In this document: positions 46,181 to 55,831 of the stretch, one piece after another
Layout: each line of letters opens with the position of its first letter
Position numbering within the stretch: the first letter of the stretch is position 1
Assembly: GCA_030715135.1 (NCBI GenBank)
Contig: JAUYVH010000007.1
Span: forward strand, 62,001-126,000
Reading direction: 5' to 3'
Source: Keguizhuia sedimenti
GTDB lineage: Bacteria; Pseudomonadota; Gammaproteobacteria; Burkholderiales; Burkholderiaceae_D
DNA length: 64,000 nucleotides
Notes under the pieces: generated by a model
Seen by the model: the letters and a program-made list of their open reading frames with translations, nothing else
What the model was told of the DNA's origin: nothing
Database searches by the model: none
Program-made: the position numbers and the translations under genes

Positions 46181-46935
46181 TCAGCCCAGCGTATTCATGA
46201 CTTTATAGCGCAACTTTGTATTGTCCGCCTTGATTACCTGGAAGCGCGCTCACTGGTACGCGATCACGGTTCCCTGGGATAGGTCGTATTTCAGGTCCTG
46301 GAAGTAGGCCGGCCGTGCCGTATCGTCCTTGAATTCGCGATAGACAATGGAAAGCGTATTTTGCGACACGCCGGAATACACCAGCTCACGCCTGAATCCG
46401 TCTTTACCAATGCGCTCGGCTGTTACGACCTTGTAAGGAAGGCCGGATGCGGATTGCTGGCTGGAGTAAGAGCATCCTCCCAATACCAATACACTTCAGG
46501 TGGCTGCGTGGCGTCCGCGGGAATGTAGATGCCGCCTTTGAGCTGTTCGCTGTCCGAGTTCTTCCTGGTTCGCAGATGATGATAAACAATTAGAAGCGGC
46601 TAACTCGACTCGTAAAAGGTGCCGCCGGCATCTTTGCCGCTCGTGGTCAGTACGCCTGCCGGCACGGTAACCAGTGAATCATAGTTGTCACTGTACCGGC
46701 CCCGGTGATTCAATTCGTGGTCAAGCTGAATGCCCGGAACGACATGGTGACGTACTGAAGAAAACATGCTTTTGCCCGGCTCAACCTCGAACTCGCTGCC
46801 CTTGGCAGGCGACTGGGTCATTTTCGAAGGGAAGGCCGCGATCGCGGTGTAATCCCGGTCCCGAAACGAGCCGTTTGCCGCGCAACCAGCCAAAACCGTG
46901 GCAAGCATGCCGAATGTAAAAATTCTTTTTTTCAT
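46181..46935 (-). pseudogene. Degenerate lipoprotein gene
   Basis: A minus-strand lipoprotein gene with three lesions. It starts with a good signal and lipobox (TVLAGCAAN). After GTFYESS comes TAG at 46600-46602; the same frame goes on with SEQLKGGIYIPADATQPPEV and then, between about 46425 and 46489, coding shifts to another frame (YKVVTAERIGKDGFRREL, SIVYREFKDD). That frame hits TGA at 46250 but continues with FQVIKADNTKLRYKVMNTLG to a final stop at 46181. The intact ancestor would be about 250 residues. Function unknown. Confidence 0.7.
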
Positions 46936-47075
46936 GATGGCGTTCAGTACTAAAATCTACCCGCACGCAATATAACTTGATCAACAGAAAAGTTTTCAAT
47001 TTACTAATTAATTTTCCGACTGCTGTGGTTTTTGCGAGCTATAGCCCCAATTACTCTTATTTCGAATTGCCGACG

Positions 47076-47351
47076 ATGAGCACACGTGAACCGCGATTAG
47101 CCTATTTTTACCGCCTGAAAAAACTGATTCTCAAGGATATCCATATAAAGGGCGCTGATGCACCTGCAGCCGAAAGTAATGCCTGGTCGGAAGGATGGAG
47201 CCGCAATGTGACTTTGGCTGATTACCTTCGCGCTGTTGAAAAAATGATCGAAGCGTTGGCGGCCCTGCGCGACTTCGAACAGGAGCCGCTCACCGAATCT
47301 GAGAACGAGGACCTGAACGAGATCTGGCAGCTTGAGGAGGCTTTGCACTAG
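47076..47351 (+). CDS. Hypothetical small protein (91 residues)
   Basis: A 91-residue, acidic, helical protein without signal or Cys. The frame begins earlier with a TTG at 46977, but the ATG at 47076 (STREPRLAYFYRLKKLIL) looks like the real start even though the ribosome-binding site is weak. The C-terminus is Glu-rich (EQEPLTESENEDLNEI). No family is recognised; it precedes the formate dehydrogenase operon by 362 bases. Confidence 0.45.
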   Translation: MSTREPRLAYFYRLKKLILKDIHIKGADAPAAESNAWSEGWSRNVTLADYLRAVEKMIEALAALRDFEQEPLTESENEDLNEIWQLEEALH

Positions 47352-47713
47352 TCTTAACGGCGTGTGCCGGTCTGAGAGGGCTTCTTGTCATTTTGAAAAT
47401 CCCGTCCGCATTGATTTGCAGCATAGCGCACGAGACGGCATTCGAGGCGCCGGTCTGCGAAACATTGATAAAGCAGACCATTTATGTCGGGCATTGGCAC
47501 AAAGCTGAAAGCCGTGTTGCGAAGATATGCTTATTGGGTGCAAAATTGCACGCAGTCATCAGAGGATCAATAACGAAAATAGATCCCGGTAGAACGTGAC
47601 GGCTTCGACGAAATGCAGAAAACAGTAAAAATACCGGCGCTTCGATAGCCGTTACGTCCAAATTTGGTAAAGACAGGGAAACAGGAACGCCGTTTCCTAA
47701 GGGGATAAAAAGT
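47352..47713. other. Region upstream of the formate dehydrogenase operon
   Basis: A 362-base gap expected to carry the operon promoter. I looked for an Fnr box (TTGATNNNNATCAA) and did not find a good one. Just before the first gene, AAGGGGAT is a usable ribosome-binding site. Confidence 0.4.
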
Positions 47714-48226
47714 ATGGAAGTGGCAAAGGTTGGCGTTGTCATGCAACGTACGCCGCTCAGCAATCGCTGGCAGCCGTTTCAATGGAGGCCTGTCGAGATT
47801 GTGCGCGATATTGCCCTGCCGGAAGGAGGCGTTCGCCGCCTTCGCGACGATCCGACTGATGCGAGATGGCTATTCTCCGGATTCGAAGTGCAGCTCTTTA
47901 CTGCCGAAAGCGAAGGCTACTATCTCAACATCAGTTCTCCCGTTCCTTGCTGGTTCGTCATGTGGCGCATGGAAGAAATGGACGGCTCGGAAATGTGCGC
48001 CGTTCAGTCAGTGACCTTATCCTACAATGAAGCGGCCCGTCTGATGGACGGGGGAGAGCGGGTCGATACCATTCCCGCATCGAACGACATTGTTGCGCTT
48101 CTCGCATCATTCGTCGAAAAGCACTACCGCCCGGAGCCGAAAACAAAGCGCAGAAAGCCTTCTTTTGAAGGCGGCGAAGAAGTTTCAAAAATGGTGGTTC
48201 CGGAAGGAGGAAGCTGTGAGCGCTGA
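47714..48226 (+). CDS. DUF3305 protein of formate dehydrogenase operon
   Basis: A 170-residue member of DUF3305, found with DUF3306 at the start of formate dehydrogenase operons in proteobacteria. VGVVMQRTPLSNRWQPFQW is its signature. No enzymatic motif is visible; a chaperone or assembly role is generally assumed. The 3' end overlaps the next gene by 11 bases, so the two are coupled. Confidence 0.85.
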   Translation: MEVAKVGVVMQRTPLSNRWQPFQWRPVEIVRDIALPEGGVRRLRDDPTDARWLFSGFEVQLFTAESEGYYLNISSPVPCWFVMWRMEEMDGSEMCAVQSVTLSYNEAARLMDGGERVDTIPASNDIVALLASFVEKHYRPEPKTKRRKPSFEGGEEVSKMVVPEGGSCER

Positions 48227-48851
48227 TAGCTTTTTCGAAAAATGGTCACGCCGCAATGCAAAAATGGAGGAAGCGTCAAGCGTTCCTGCCGATGCGCCAA
48301 CCGATGCAGAGAATTTGCCTGATGCCGGCGCACTCGGTTTAAATGAGTCGAAAGAAAGTCGCAGCAGCACTTCCGTGACCCTGGAAGATGTAGCCAACCT
48401 GACGCAGGATTCCGATTATTCGCCTTTTGTTGCGCGAGGCGTCGATGAAGATGTGAAACGATCCGCAATGAAAAAATTGTTCACCGATCCTCATTACAAC
48501 GTGATGGACGGGTTGGACATCTACATAGACGACTATTCCAAGTTCGAGCCCATCACGCCGAAAATGCTCGCGCTGATGAATCATGCAAAGGCACTTCTGG
48601 ACCCGCTTCCTCTCCTTGCACAACAGTGGAGCCAACTTGCCGGTATCGACGAGCATTCCGGCGCCGAAGCAGCACCAGTCAATGATGAAAAGGCTATGAC
48701 ATCAGCCGAGACCGTCGCTTGCAAAGCCTTCGAAGCAGATACGGACCACGCTTCGGCAGAAGTCAATGCGACCTCCGAAAAATTGCCTTGCATAGAACCT
48801 GAAGCCGGTTCGACGCCAGACCTAACCATTTCTCTTCAGCACCGCTCATGA
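48216..48851 (+). CDS. DUF3306 protein of formate dehydrogenase operon
   Basis: A 211-residue DUF3306 protein. It starts at GTG right after GGAAGGAGG; the longer frame upstream overlaps DUF3305 and is not coding. FFEKWSRRNA is the family N-terminal motif and FARGVDED, LFTDPHYNVMDGLDIY and DYSKFEPI the core, followed by a low-complexity Glu/Ala-rich tail. Role unknown, presumably assembly of the enzyme with the two neighbours. Its stop overlaps the ferredoxin start by 4 bases. Confidence 0.85.
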   Translation: MSADSFFEKWSRRNAKMEEASSVPADAPTDAENLPDAGALGLNESKESRSSTSVTLEDVANLTQDSDYSPFVARGVDEDVKRSAMKKLFTDPHYNVMDGLDIYIDDYSKFEPITPKMLALMNHAKALLDPLPLLAQQWSQLAGIDEHSGAEAAPVNDEKAMTSAETVACKAFEADTDHASAEVNATSEKLPCIEPEAGSTPDLTISLQHRS

Positions 48852-50950
48852 CTACACAATTCAAGGTTTGCAACTGCAACCAGACCATGCCGCTTGATGC
48901 TTCCGGCGGAGAAAAGCTGGGTGCTGCGTTAGGAACGGGAGCGCTTGAACTCGCAAGGCAGCTTTGCCGCCGTGAAGTCGGGACTTATCTGAATGCACTG
49001 CAAAGCAATGACAATCTGGTTGTCGGCTGTACACAGGAGCAGGGACTGTTTTCCGAGCTGGCGCAGCAAAAGAACTCCGTCGGTACAGTACGCTTCGTCA
49101 ATCTGCGCGAAACCGGTGGATGGAGCAAAGAGGCAAAGCAATCCCTGCCAAAGATGGCTGCCTTGCTTGCAGCCGCTGCGCTGCCTGCTCCGGAGCCTGT
49201 TCCGACCGTCGAATACGATTCGGCCGGACATGTGCTGCTCATCGGACCATCGGAACGTGTGCTGCCATGGGCGCAGCGTCTGAATAATCAACTGGAAGTC
49301 AGTGTGCTGCTGACATCGAGCAGTCCCGGCAATGTCCTTCTCAACCGCTCCTTTCCCACTTTTTCAGGAAGCGATATTCAGGTCAGCGGCTGGTTGGGCG
49401 CATTCAAGATAAATTGGCAGCAGTCCAATCCTATCGATCTGGAAACCTGTATTCGATGCAATGCCTGTATCGATGTGTGCCCTGAAAATGCAATCGATTT
49501 CAACTACCAGATCGACATGGAAAAATGCCGTTCCCACCGCGACTGCATGAAGGCGTGCGGTGCAATCGGCGCAATTGATTTTGACCGTTCTGAAACAGTG
49601 AGAAGCGGAGAGTTCGACCTTGTGTTCGACCTGTCGGACCGGCCATTGATCAGCCTGCATCAGCCTCCCCAAGGATATTTCTGGGCAGGTGACTCTGAAA
49701 TCAGGCAGACCGAACAAGCCATGCGGCTGGTCGACATGGTCGGTCAATTCAGCAAACCCAAATTCTTCGTCTACAAGGACAAACTCTGCGCGCATAGCCG
49801 CAACCAGAAAATCGGTTGCAATGCCTGCGTGGAGGTTTGTTCCGCTGCTGCAATCAGCCACAACGGAGACCAGATCAAGGTCAATCCCAACTTGTGCGTA
49901 GGATGCGGCACCTGCACGACAGTATGTCCTTCCGGCGCACTCAGCTATGCCTACCCCAGAGCGACGGACCTGGGAATGAAGCTGAAAACGATGCTGCAGA
50001 CCTACCTGGATGCCGGCGGGCAGCAGCCGGCCTTGCTCATCCACAGCCAGGCGAAGGGCAGGGAGTTGACCGAGCAATTGGGGCAATTATTCAGGGCTAC
50101 GGGCAAACTGCAAGGCATGCCGGCAAGAGTCATTCCGGTTGAATTGCATCACACGGCGTCAACTGGCATTGATTTGTGGTTGAGTGCCGTAGCGTACGGC
50201 GCTGCCAATGTTCTTGTCCTGATGACCGACGAGGAAGCAACGCAATATATTTCTGCAGTGCGCCAGCAAATGGAGGTGGCGCAGGTGATACTTTCCGGCC
50301 TGGGTTATCAGGGCACGCACCTGCATCTCATTAATGCAGGCACGCCCGAGCAACTCGATAAGGCGCTTATGGCGCTCGTCCCGGCACAGACTCCATCCAG
50401 ATCTGCGGTATTCAATGTCGTGGCAGAGAAGCGAAGCTCGCTTGATTTCGCACTCGACCATTTGCTGAAATTTGCTCCGGAGCGGAAAGAAGAAATCGCT
50501 CTGCCTGCGGGGGCACTGTTTGGCACGGTGACGGTCAACAAGGATAAATGCACCCTTTGCATGTCCTGTGCCGGGGCTTGCCCGTCATCTGCCCTTATGG
50601 ACAACCCCGACAGCCCTCAACTGCGTTTCGTGGAAAAGAACTGTGTGCAATGCGGGCTTTGCGAAAAGACTTGTCCCGAGAACGCCATTACGTTGACGCC
50701 CAGGCTGCTAATGACCGAGGCGGCTAGAAAGCCGGTCATCCTGAACGAAGCGCAGCCATATCACTGCATTCGCTGCAGCAAGCCGTTTGGAACCATGCAG
50801 ATGATCGAGAACATGGTGTCGAAACTGTCCCTGCACGGCGCATTTTCCGGCAATATCGACCGGCTGAAAATGTGCTCGGATTGCCGCGTGATCGACATGA
50901 TGGAGAATAAGAAGGAAGTTTCTATCATGGACGTGACCGGGTCGCATTAA
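48848..50950 (+). CDS. Multi-cluster 4Fe-4S ferredoxin protein of formate dehydrogenase operon
   Basis: A 700-residue iron-sulfur protein with several ferredoxin-type CxxCxxC...CP motifs: CIRCNACIDVCPENAI (about residue 200), CNACVEVCSAAAI and CVGCGTCTTVCPSGAL (about 320-370), CTLCMSCAGACPSSAL and CVQCGLCEKTCPENAI (about 570-620), and further Cys pairs (CIRC, CSDC) near the C-terminus. It would carry many [4Fe-4S] clusters. It is soluble and cytoplasmic, so it probably does electron transfer or cluster/cofactor delivery during assembly rather than being a subunit. Conserved in this operon type. Confidence 0.85.
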   Translation: MTTQFKVCNCNQTMPLDASGGEKLGAALGTGALELARQLCRREVGTYLNALQSNDNLVVGCTQEQGLFSELAQQKNSVGTVRFVNLRETGGWSKEAKQSLPKMAALLAAAALPAPEPVPTVEYDSAGHVLLIGPSERVLPWAQRLNNQLEVSVLLTSSSPGNVLLNRSFPTFSGSDIQVSGWLGAFKINWQQSNPIDLETCIRCNACIDVCPENAIDFNYQIDMEKCRSHRDCMKACGAIGAIDFDRSETVRSGEFDLVFDLSDRPLISLHQPPQGYFWAGDSEIRQTEQAMRLVDMVGQFSKPKFFVYKDKLCAHSRNQKIGCNACVEVCSAAAISHNGDQIKVNPNLCVGCGTCTTVCPSGALSYAYPRATDLGMKLKTMLQTYLDAGGQQPALLIHSQAKGRELTEQLGQLFRATGKLQGMPARVIPVELHHTASTGIDLWLSAVAYGAANVLVLMTDEEATQYISAVRQQMEVAQVILSGLGYQGTHLHLINAGTPEQLDKALMALVPAQTPSRSAVFNVVAEKRSSLDFALDHLLKFAPERKEEIALPAGALFGTVTVNKDKCTLCMSCAGACPSSALMDNPDSPQLRFVEKNCVQCGLCEKTCPENAITLTPRLLMTEAARKPVILNEAQPYHCIRCSKPFGTMQMIENMVSKLSLHGAFSGNIDRLKMCSDCRVIDMMENKKEVSIMDVTGSH

Positions 50951-50984
50951 GCTTGAATTTATCTGCGAATGAATTGAAAAAATT

Positions 50985-51605
50985 ATGACAAACCCACAGG
51001 CCGTCAAATTCGAAACACCCGATCGGGGCGAAGAGTCCGCACGCGCCAACCTGTATGGCTTGCTGGCCTCACTATTCTATTTGCCTCCATCCCAGACTTT
51101 GCTTGATGCGATTGCCGCTGCGGTCCCTGGCGGCGATGGGGAAGGAGTGCTGGAGCTGGCCTGGAAGGAACTGGCTGCCACATGCAAGCAAGCGCGTGTA
51201 CAACAGGTTAAAGACGAATACGAAAGCCTGTTCATAAGCGTCGGCAAGCCGGAGGTGATTTTATATGGTTCTTATTACATATCCGGCTTCATGATGGAAA
51301 AGCCGCTCGTTGAGCTGCGCTCCGAACTGGCAAGACTTGGTCTTGAACGTGCCGAGACAGTCGTGGAACCCGAAGACCATATTGCTTCACTCTGCGAGGT
51401 CATGCGCTATTTCATTACCTCCGAAGATATTACGCTTGCCAGCGTGACGGCGCAGAAAAGCTTTTTTGCCGCTCATTTGCAGCCATGGGTGCCGGAAATG
51501 TGCCAGGCACTGGAATCGCATCCGGAAGCAAGGTTTTATGCGGTACTTGCGAAATTTGCAAGAGTTTTCTTTGAAGTTGAGTCTCAGGCGTTTGACATGG
51601 CTTGA
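50985..51605 (+). CDS. TorD/DmsD-family molybdoenzyme chaperone
   Basis: A 206-residue, all-helical TorD-type chaperone. Family blocks ANLYGLLASLFYLPP at the N-terminus, VKDEYESLFISVGKPEVI and PEDHIASLCEVMRYF are visible. Such proteins bind the Tat signal peptide and help insert the molybdenum cofactor before export. It is encoded just upstream of the Tat-signalled small protein and the catalytic subunit, which are its likely clients. Confidence 0.9.
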   Translation: MTNPQAVKFETPDRGEESARANLYGLLASLFYLPPSQTLLDAIAAAVPGGDGEGVLELAWKELAATCKQARVQQVKDEYESLFISVGKPEVILYGSYYISGFMMEKPLVELRSELARLGLERAETVVEPEDHIASLCEVMRYFITSEDITLASVTAQKSFFAAHLQPWVPEMCQALESHPEARFYAVLAKFARVFFEVESQAFDMA

Positions 51606-51754
51606 AGCCTAGCTGTTTAGTCAAGTACTAATAAAAAAACTGGAAATTCCATTGTGGAAAGTCTATGCTAAAAAAATAAGAATAAAAATTCATGATTAAG
51701 ATAATCAAAAATTGATTCCAGCGCGATCACAAGGCTGCGCAAAGGGAGATTGGA

Positions 51755-51949
51755 ATGGAAAAGAAAACAAATGCAACCCGGCGTAGTTTCTTTGCCGGAG
51801 TCGGTCTGACTGCTGCTGCGGGCCTTGTGGCAAAACTGGCTCCTAAAACGGACGCTCCAGTCGCATCAGGCATTCCTGAAGAGTCCCCGGGCGATAAGTA
51901 TCGCCTGACGGAACATATCAAAAAGTATTACCGCACAACTTCAATCTAA
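51755..51949 (+). CDS. Formate dehydrogenase region Tat-target protein
   Basis: A 64-residue protein with a twin-arginine signal (NATRRSFFAGVGLTAAAGLV) and a short tail (RLTEHIKKYYRTTSI). It matches the small Tat-signalled protein family found in formate dehydrogenase loci. It probably remains as a membrane-attached subunit or helper of the exported complex. It ends 17 bases before the alpha subunit. Confidence 0.88.
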   Translation: MEKKTNATRRSFFAGVGLTAAAGLVAKLAPKTDAPVASGIPEESPGDKYRLTEHIKKYYRTTSI

Positions 51950-51966
51950 CTGCTTAGGGGGCACCC

Positions 51967-54930
51967 ATGCTGTTGACTCGCAAAGGCCAGTCAGGCCAGC
52001 GCTCGCCAAATCGTTTTTCATCCGGCCTCGTAGAGATCTTGTCGCGAGCCTTGCCGACAATGGATAGACGGACCTTCCTGCAACGCTCCGGTATAGGAGT
52101 CGGCGTCGGCCTGGCCGCATCGCAGCTCAATCTCATACGCAAAGCGTCTGCCGCGCCCGGCAGCGGTGGCGAAGGAAACTCCAAGATCGAAGTCAAGCGC
52201 ACAGTCTGCACGCATTGCTCCGTCGGATGCGCGACCGATGCCATTGTCGAGAACGGCGTGTGGGTGCGCCAGGAGGCCGTGTTTGATTCGCCTATCAATC
52301 TGGGCGCACATTGCGCCAAGGGAGCTGCCTTGCGCGAGCACGGCCACGGCGAATACCGTTTGAAATATCCGATGAAGCTGGTCGACGGAAAATATCAGCG
52401 TATCAGCTGGGACCAGGCGCTCGATGAGATATCCAAGAAGCTGCTGGAACTGAGAAAGAAGGATGGCCCGGACTCGGTTTTCTGGGTGGGATCGTCCAAG
52501 CATAATAACGAGCAGGCAGCGCTCATGCGCAAGTTCGTGTCGTTCTTCGGCACCAACAATACCGACCACCAGGCGCGTATCTGCCACTCCACCACGGTCG
52601 CCGGCGTTGCCAATACGTGGGGCTATGGCGCGATGACCAACAGCTTCAACGATATGCAGAACACCAAGGCGGCCCTGTATATCGGTTCCAATGCCGCAGA
52701 AGCGCATCCGGTTTCCATGCTGCATATGCTGCACGCGAAAGAAAACGGCGCAAAGATGATCGTCTGCGATCCGCGCTATACCCGCACTGCAGCCAAGGCT
52801 GACCAGTACATCCGTTTCCGCTCCGGCAGCGACGTGGCCCTGCTGTTCGGCATTGCATACCATATCTTCAACAACGGATGGGAAGACAAGAAATACATCC
52901 ATGACCGGGTCTACGGAATGGACAAGGTCAAAGAAGAAGTCATGAAATGGACTCCGGACCGCGTTGAAGAAGTGTCCGGTGTGCCCGAAGCCGAGGTGTA
53001 CAAGGCTGCGGAAACCATGGCAAAGAACAAACCTTCCACGATCGTCTGGTGCATGGGACAAACCCAGCATTCTATTGGCAATGCCATGGTGCGCGCATCC
53101 TGCATATTGCAGCTGGCCCTGGGTAACGTCGGCGTTTCCGGCGGCGGCACTAACATCTTCCGCGGCCACGACAACGTCCAGGGTGCAACCGATGTAGGAC
53201 CGAATCCTGATTCTCTGCCTGGCTACTACGGTTTGGCCACCGGCGCGTGGAAACACTGGGCAGCGGTGTGGGGCGTCGATTACGAATGGATCAAAAAGCA
53301 GTTCGCTTCTCAGGCCATGATGGAGAAATCCGGCACGACCGTGTCCCGCTGGATCGATGCCGTGCTGGAGAAGAACGAACTGATCGATCAGGACAGCAAC
53401 GTAAAAGGCGTCGTGTTCTGGGGCCATGCACCGAACTCTCAGACCCGCGGCCTTGAAATGAAAAAGGCGATGGACAAGCTGGATCTGCTGGTCGTCATCG
53501 ATCCTTATCCATCCGCAACCGCGGCGATGGCAGCCATGAAGGTGGACGGACAAGAGCTCAACGCCAACCGTGCGGTTTATCTCCTTCCTGCTGCAACGCA
53601 ATTCGAGACTTCGGGTTCAGTCACAGCATCGAACCGGTCGATCCAATGGCGTGAAAAAGTCATCGAGCCGCTGTTCGAGTCCCGTACCGATCACATGATC
53701 ATGTACCAGCTGGCTGAAAAGCTCGGTTTCGGCAAGGAGCTGGTCGCCAAAATTAAGCTCGTCAAGGGCAAGGGCGGCATGATGGAACCGGAGCCGGAAT
53801 CCATGCTGCACGAAATCAACCGTGGCACGTGGACCATTGGCTATACCGGCCAGTCCCCGGAGCGCCTGAAAGCGCACATGCGCAATATGCATCTCTTTGA
53901 CGTCAAGACGCTCAAATGCAAAGGCGGCAAGGATCCGGTCACCGGCTATGACATGACGGGAGAATATTTCGGTCTTCCATGGCCGTGCTACGGAACGGCC
54001 GAAATGAAGCATCCGGGCACTCCGAACCTGTACGATACCTCCAAGCATGTGATGGACGGCGGCGGTAATTTCCGCGCCAACTTCGGCGTCGAAAAAGACG
54101 GCGTGAGCCTGCTTGCGGAGGATGGATCACATTCCCTGGGTGCGGACATCACGACCGGCTATCCTGAGTTCGACCACATCCTTCTCAAGAAACTTGGCTG
54201 GTGGGATGAGCTGACCGAGGCAGAAAAGAAAGCCGCGGAAGGCAAGAACTGGAAAACCGACCTTTCGGGCGGCATCCAGCGCGTGGTTATGAAGGTGCAC
54301 GGCTGCCATCCATTCGGCAATGCCAAGGCCAGGGCGGTAGTCTGGAACTTCCCGGACCCTGTTCCGCTTCACCGTGAGCCATTGTATGGAACCCGTCCCG
54401 ACCTGGTCGCAAAATACCCGACGCATGACGACAAGAAAGCGTTCTGGCGCCTGCCTACCTTGTACAAGTCGGTGCAGCAGAAGAATGTCGAAGTCAAAAT
54501 GTATGAGAAATTCCCGATCATTCTGACTTCGGGCCGCCTGGTCGAGTACGAAGGCGGCGGCGAAGAGACGCGCTCCAATCCGTGGCTGGCAGAACTGCAG
54601 CAGGAAAACTTCGTCGAGATCAATCCCAAGGCTGCTGCCGATCGCGGTATTCGCAACGGCGAATTCGTGATCGTCTCCACGCCTACCGGCGCACGCATCA
54701 AGGTCAAAGCACTGGTCACGCCGCGTGTAGGCCCGGATACGGCATTCATTCCATTCCACTTCTCCGGATGGTGGCAAGGCAAGGACATGCTGGAGTACTA
54801 CCCGAAAGGTGCCGCGCCGGTGGTGCGGGGCGAAGCCGTCAATACGGCCACCACCTATGGCTATGATTCGGTCACGATGATGCAGGAAACAAAAACCACA
54901 ATCTGCAACATCGAGCGGTTCACGGCTTGA
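51967..54930 (+). CDS. fdhA: Formate dehydrogenase alpha subunit, Tat-exported, Cys type
   Basis: Catalytic molybdenum or tungsten bis-MGD subunit that oxidises formate to CO2. The 987 residues contain a Tat signal (MDRRTFLQRSGIGVGVGLAA, internal to a longer N-terminus), a 4Fe-4S site (CTHCSVGCATDAI ... HCAKGA), the Mo-ligand site ARICHSTTVAG in which Cys replaces selenocysteine, and the C-terminal dinucleotide-binding domain (NPWLAELQQENFVEINP). The enzyme faces the periplasm. It is the core of the operon. Confidence 0.95.
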   Translation: MLLTRKGQSGQRSPNRFSSGLVEILSRALPTMDRRTFLQRSGIGVGVGLAASQLNLIRKASAAPGSGGEGNSKIEVKRTVCTHCSVGCATDAIVENGVWVRQEAVFDSPINLGAHCAKGAALREHGHGEYRLKYPMKLVDGKYQRISWDQALDEISKKLLELRKKDGPDSVFWVGSSKHNNEQAALMRKFVSFFGTNNTDHQARICHSTTVAGVANTWGYGAMTNSFNDMQNTKAALYIGSNAAEAHPVSMLHMLHAKENGAKMIVCDPRYTRTAAKADQYIRFRSGSDVALLFGIAYHIFNNGWEDKKYIHDRVYGMDKVKEEVMKWTPDRVEEVSGVPEAEVYKAAETMAKNKPSTIVWCMGQTQHSIGNAMVRASCILQLALGNVGVSGGGTNIFRGHDNVQGATDVGPNPDSLPGYYGLATGAWKHWAAVWGVDYEWIKKQFASQAMMEKSGTTVSRWIDAVLEKNELIDQDSNVKGVVFWGHAPNSQTRGLEMKKAMDKLDLLVVIDPYPSATAAMAAMKVDGQELNANRAVYLLPAATQFETSGSVTASNRSIQWREKVIEPLFESRTDHMIMYQLAEKLGFGKELVAKIKLVKGKGGMMEPEPESMLHEINRGTWTIGYTGQSPERLKAHMRNMHLFDVKTLKCKGGKDPVTGYDMTGEYFGLPWPCYGTAEMKHPGTPNLYDTSKHVMDGGGNFRANFGVEKDGVSLLAEDGSHSLGADITTGYPEFDHILLKKLGWWDELTEAEKKAAEGKNWKTDLSGGIQRVVMKVHGCHPFGNAKARAVVWNFPDPVPLHREPLYGTRPDLVAKYPTHDDKKAFWRLPTLYKSVQQKNVEVKMYEKFPIILTSGRLVEYEGGGEETRSNPWLAELQQENFVEINPKAAADRGIRNGEFVIVSTPTGARIKVKALVTPRVGPDTAFIPFHFSGWWQGKDMLEYYPKGAAPVVRGEAVNTATTYGYDSVTMMQETKTTICNIERFTA

Positions 54931-54958
54931 TATAACGCTCAGCTAGGGAGATAACAAA

Positions 54959-55591
54959 ATGGCTCGAATGAAATTTATCTGCGATGCAGAGCGCTGTATC
55001 GAATGCAATGGCTGCGTCACCGCCTGCAAAAACGAACACGAAGTGCCCTGGGGGGTAAATCGCCGCCGCGTGGTTACCATCAACGACGGTGTGTTCGGAC
55101 AGGAGAAATCCATTTCTGTCGCTTGCATGCATTGCTCAGACGCGCCATGCATGGCGGTTTGCCCGGTTGACTGCTTTTACAAGACGGACGAAGGCGTTGT
55201 CCTTCACGACAAGGATGTCTGCATCGGCTGCGGCTACTGTTCTTACGCATGTCCTTTCGGTGCGCCGCAGTTCCCGTCCAACGGCACCTTTGGTCTGCGC
55301 GGCAAGATGGATAAATGCACGTTCTGCGCAGGCGGCCCTGAAGAAAACGGATCCAAGGCAGAGTTTGAAAAATATGGTCGCAACCGTCTGGCGGAAGGGA
55401 AGTTGCCGTCTTGTGTCGAGATGTGCTCGACCAAAGCGCTGCTGGGCGGCGACGGCGATATGGTGGCCGAAATATTCCGCACGCGAGTGACCCGCCGGGG
55501 CAGGGACGGCGAAGCATGGGGATGGGGCACTGCCTATGGCAAGGCTCCGGAAGGCAGCAATCCAGCGCCTAAAAAGGAGAAGAAATCATGA
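54959..55591 (+). CDS. fdhB: Formate dehydrogenase beta (Fe-S) subunit
   Basis: A 210-residue electron-transfer subunit with four [4Fe-4S] binding motifs: CIECNGCVTACKNEHEVPWG, CMHCSDAPCMAVCPVDC, CIGCGYCSYACPFGAPQ and the pair CTFC ... CVEMC. It passes electrons from alpha to the gamma cytochrome. It lacks the transmembrane helix of E. coli FdnH. It overlaps the next small lipoprotein gene by 4 bases. Confidence 0.94.
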   Translation: MARMKFICDAERCIECNGCVTACKNEHEVPWGVNRRRVVTINDGVFGQEKSISVACMHCSDAPCMAVCPVDCFYKTDEGVVLHDKDVCIGCGYCSYACPFGAPQFPSNGTFGLRGKMDKCTFCAGGPEENGSKAEFEKYGRNRLAEGKLPSCVEMCSTKALLGGDGDMVAEIFRTRVTRRGRDGEAWGWGTAYGKAPEGSNPAPKKEKKS

Positions 55592-55812
55592 GACAGCTTT
55601 TCCTCGTATCCCTATCGGCATTCCTTCTGTCCGCATGCAGCGAGCCTGATCAGTCCCTGACGCAGGATCGGCATATGCCCGATCAGCATCCTTCCGCCGG
55701 AGCGGAAGGACCTTATATCGCCGCAGGCTGGACGCCCGGAGACAAGCAATCCTGGACGAATCAGCTACGTACGCGTGGCCAATACCAGAATGAGTATGTC
55801 AAGGCCAACTGA
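55588..55812 (+). CDS. Small lipoprotein in formate dehydrogenase operon
   Basis: A 74-residue lipoprotein (VSLSAFLLSAC lipobox, Cys17) with a His- and Pro-rich mature part (DRHMPDQHPSAGAEGP) ending in TRGQYQNEYVKAN. It overlaps fdhB by 4 bases and lies 19 bases before fdhC, so it is certainly in the operon. Its place suggests a periplasmic assembly factor or extra subunit. I know no named family. Confidence 0.7.
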   Translation: MRQLFLVSLSAFLLSACSEPDQSLTQDRHMPDQHPSAGAEGPYIAAGWTPGDKQSWTNQLRTRGQYQNEYVKAN

Positions 55813-55831
55813 TTATCTGGCGGGAGTGATC

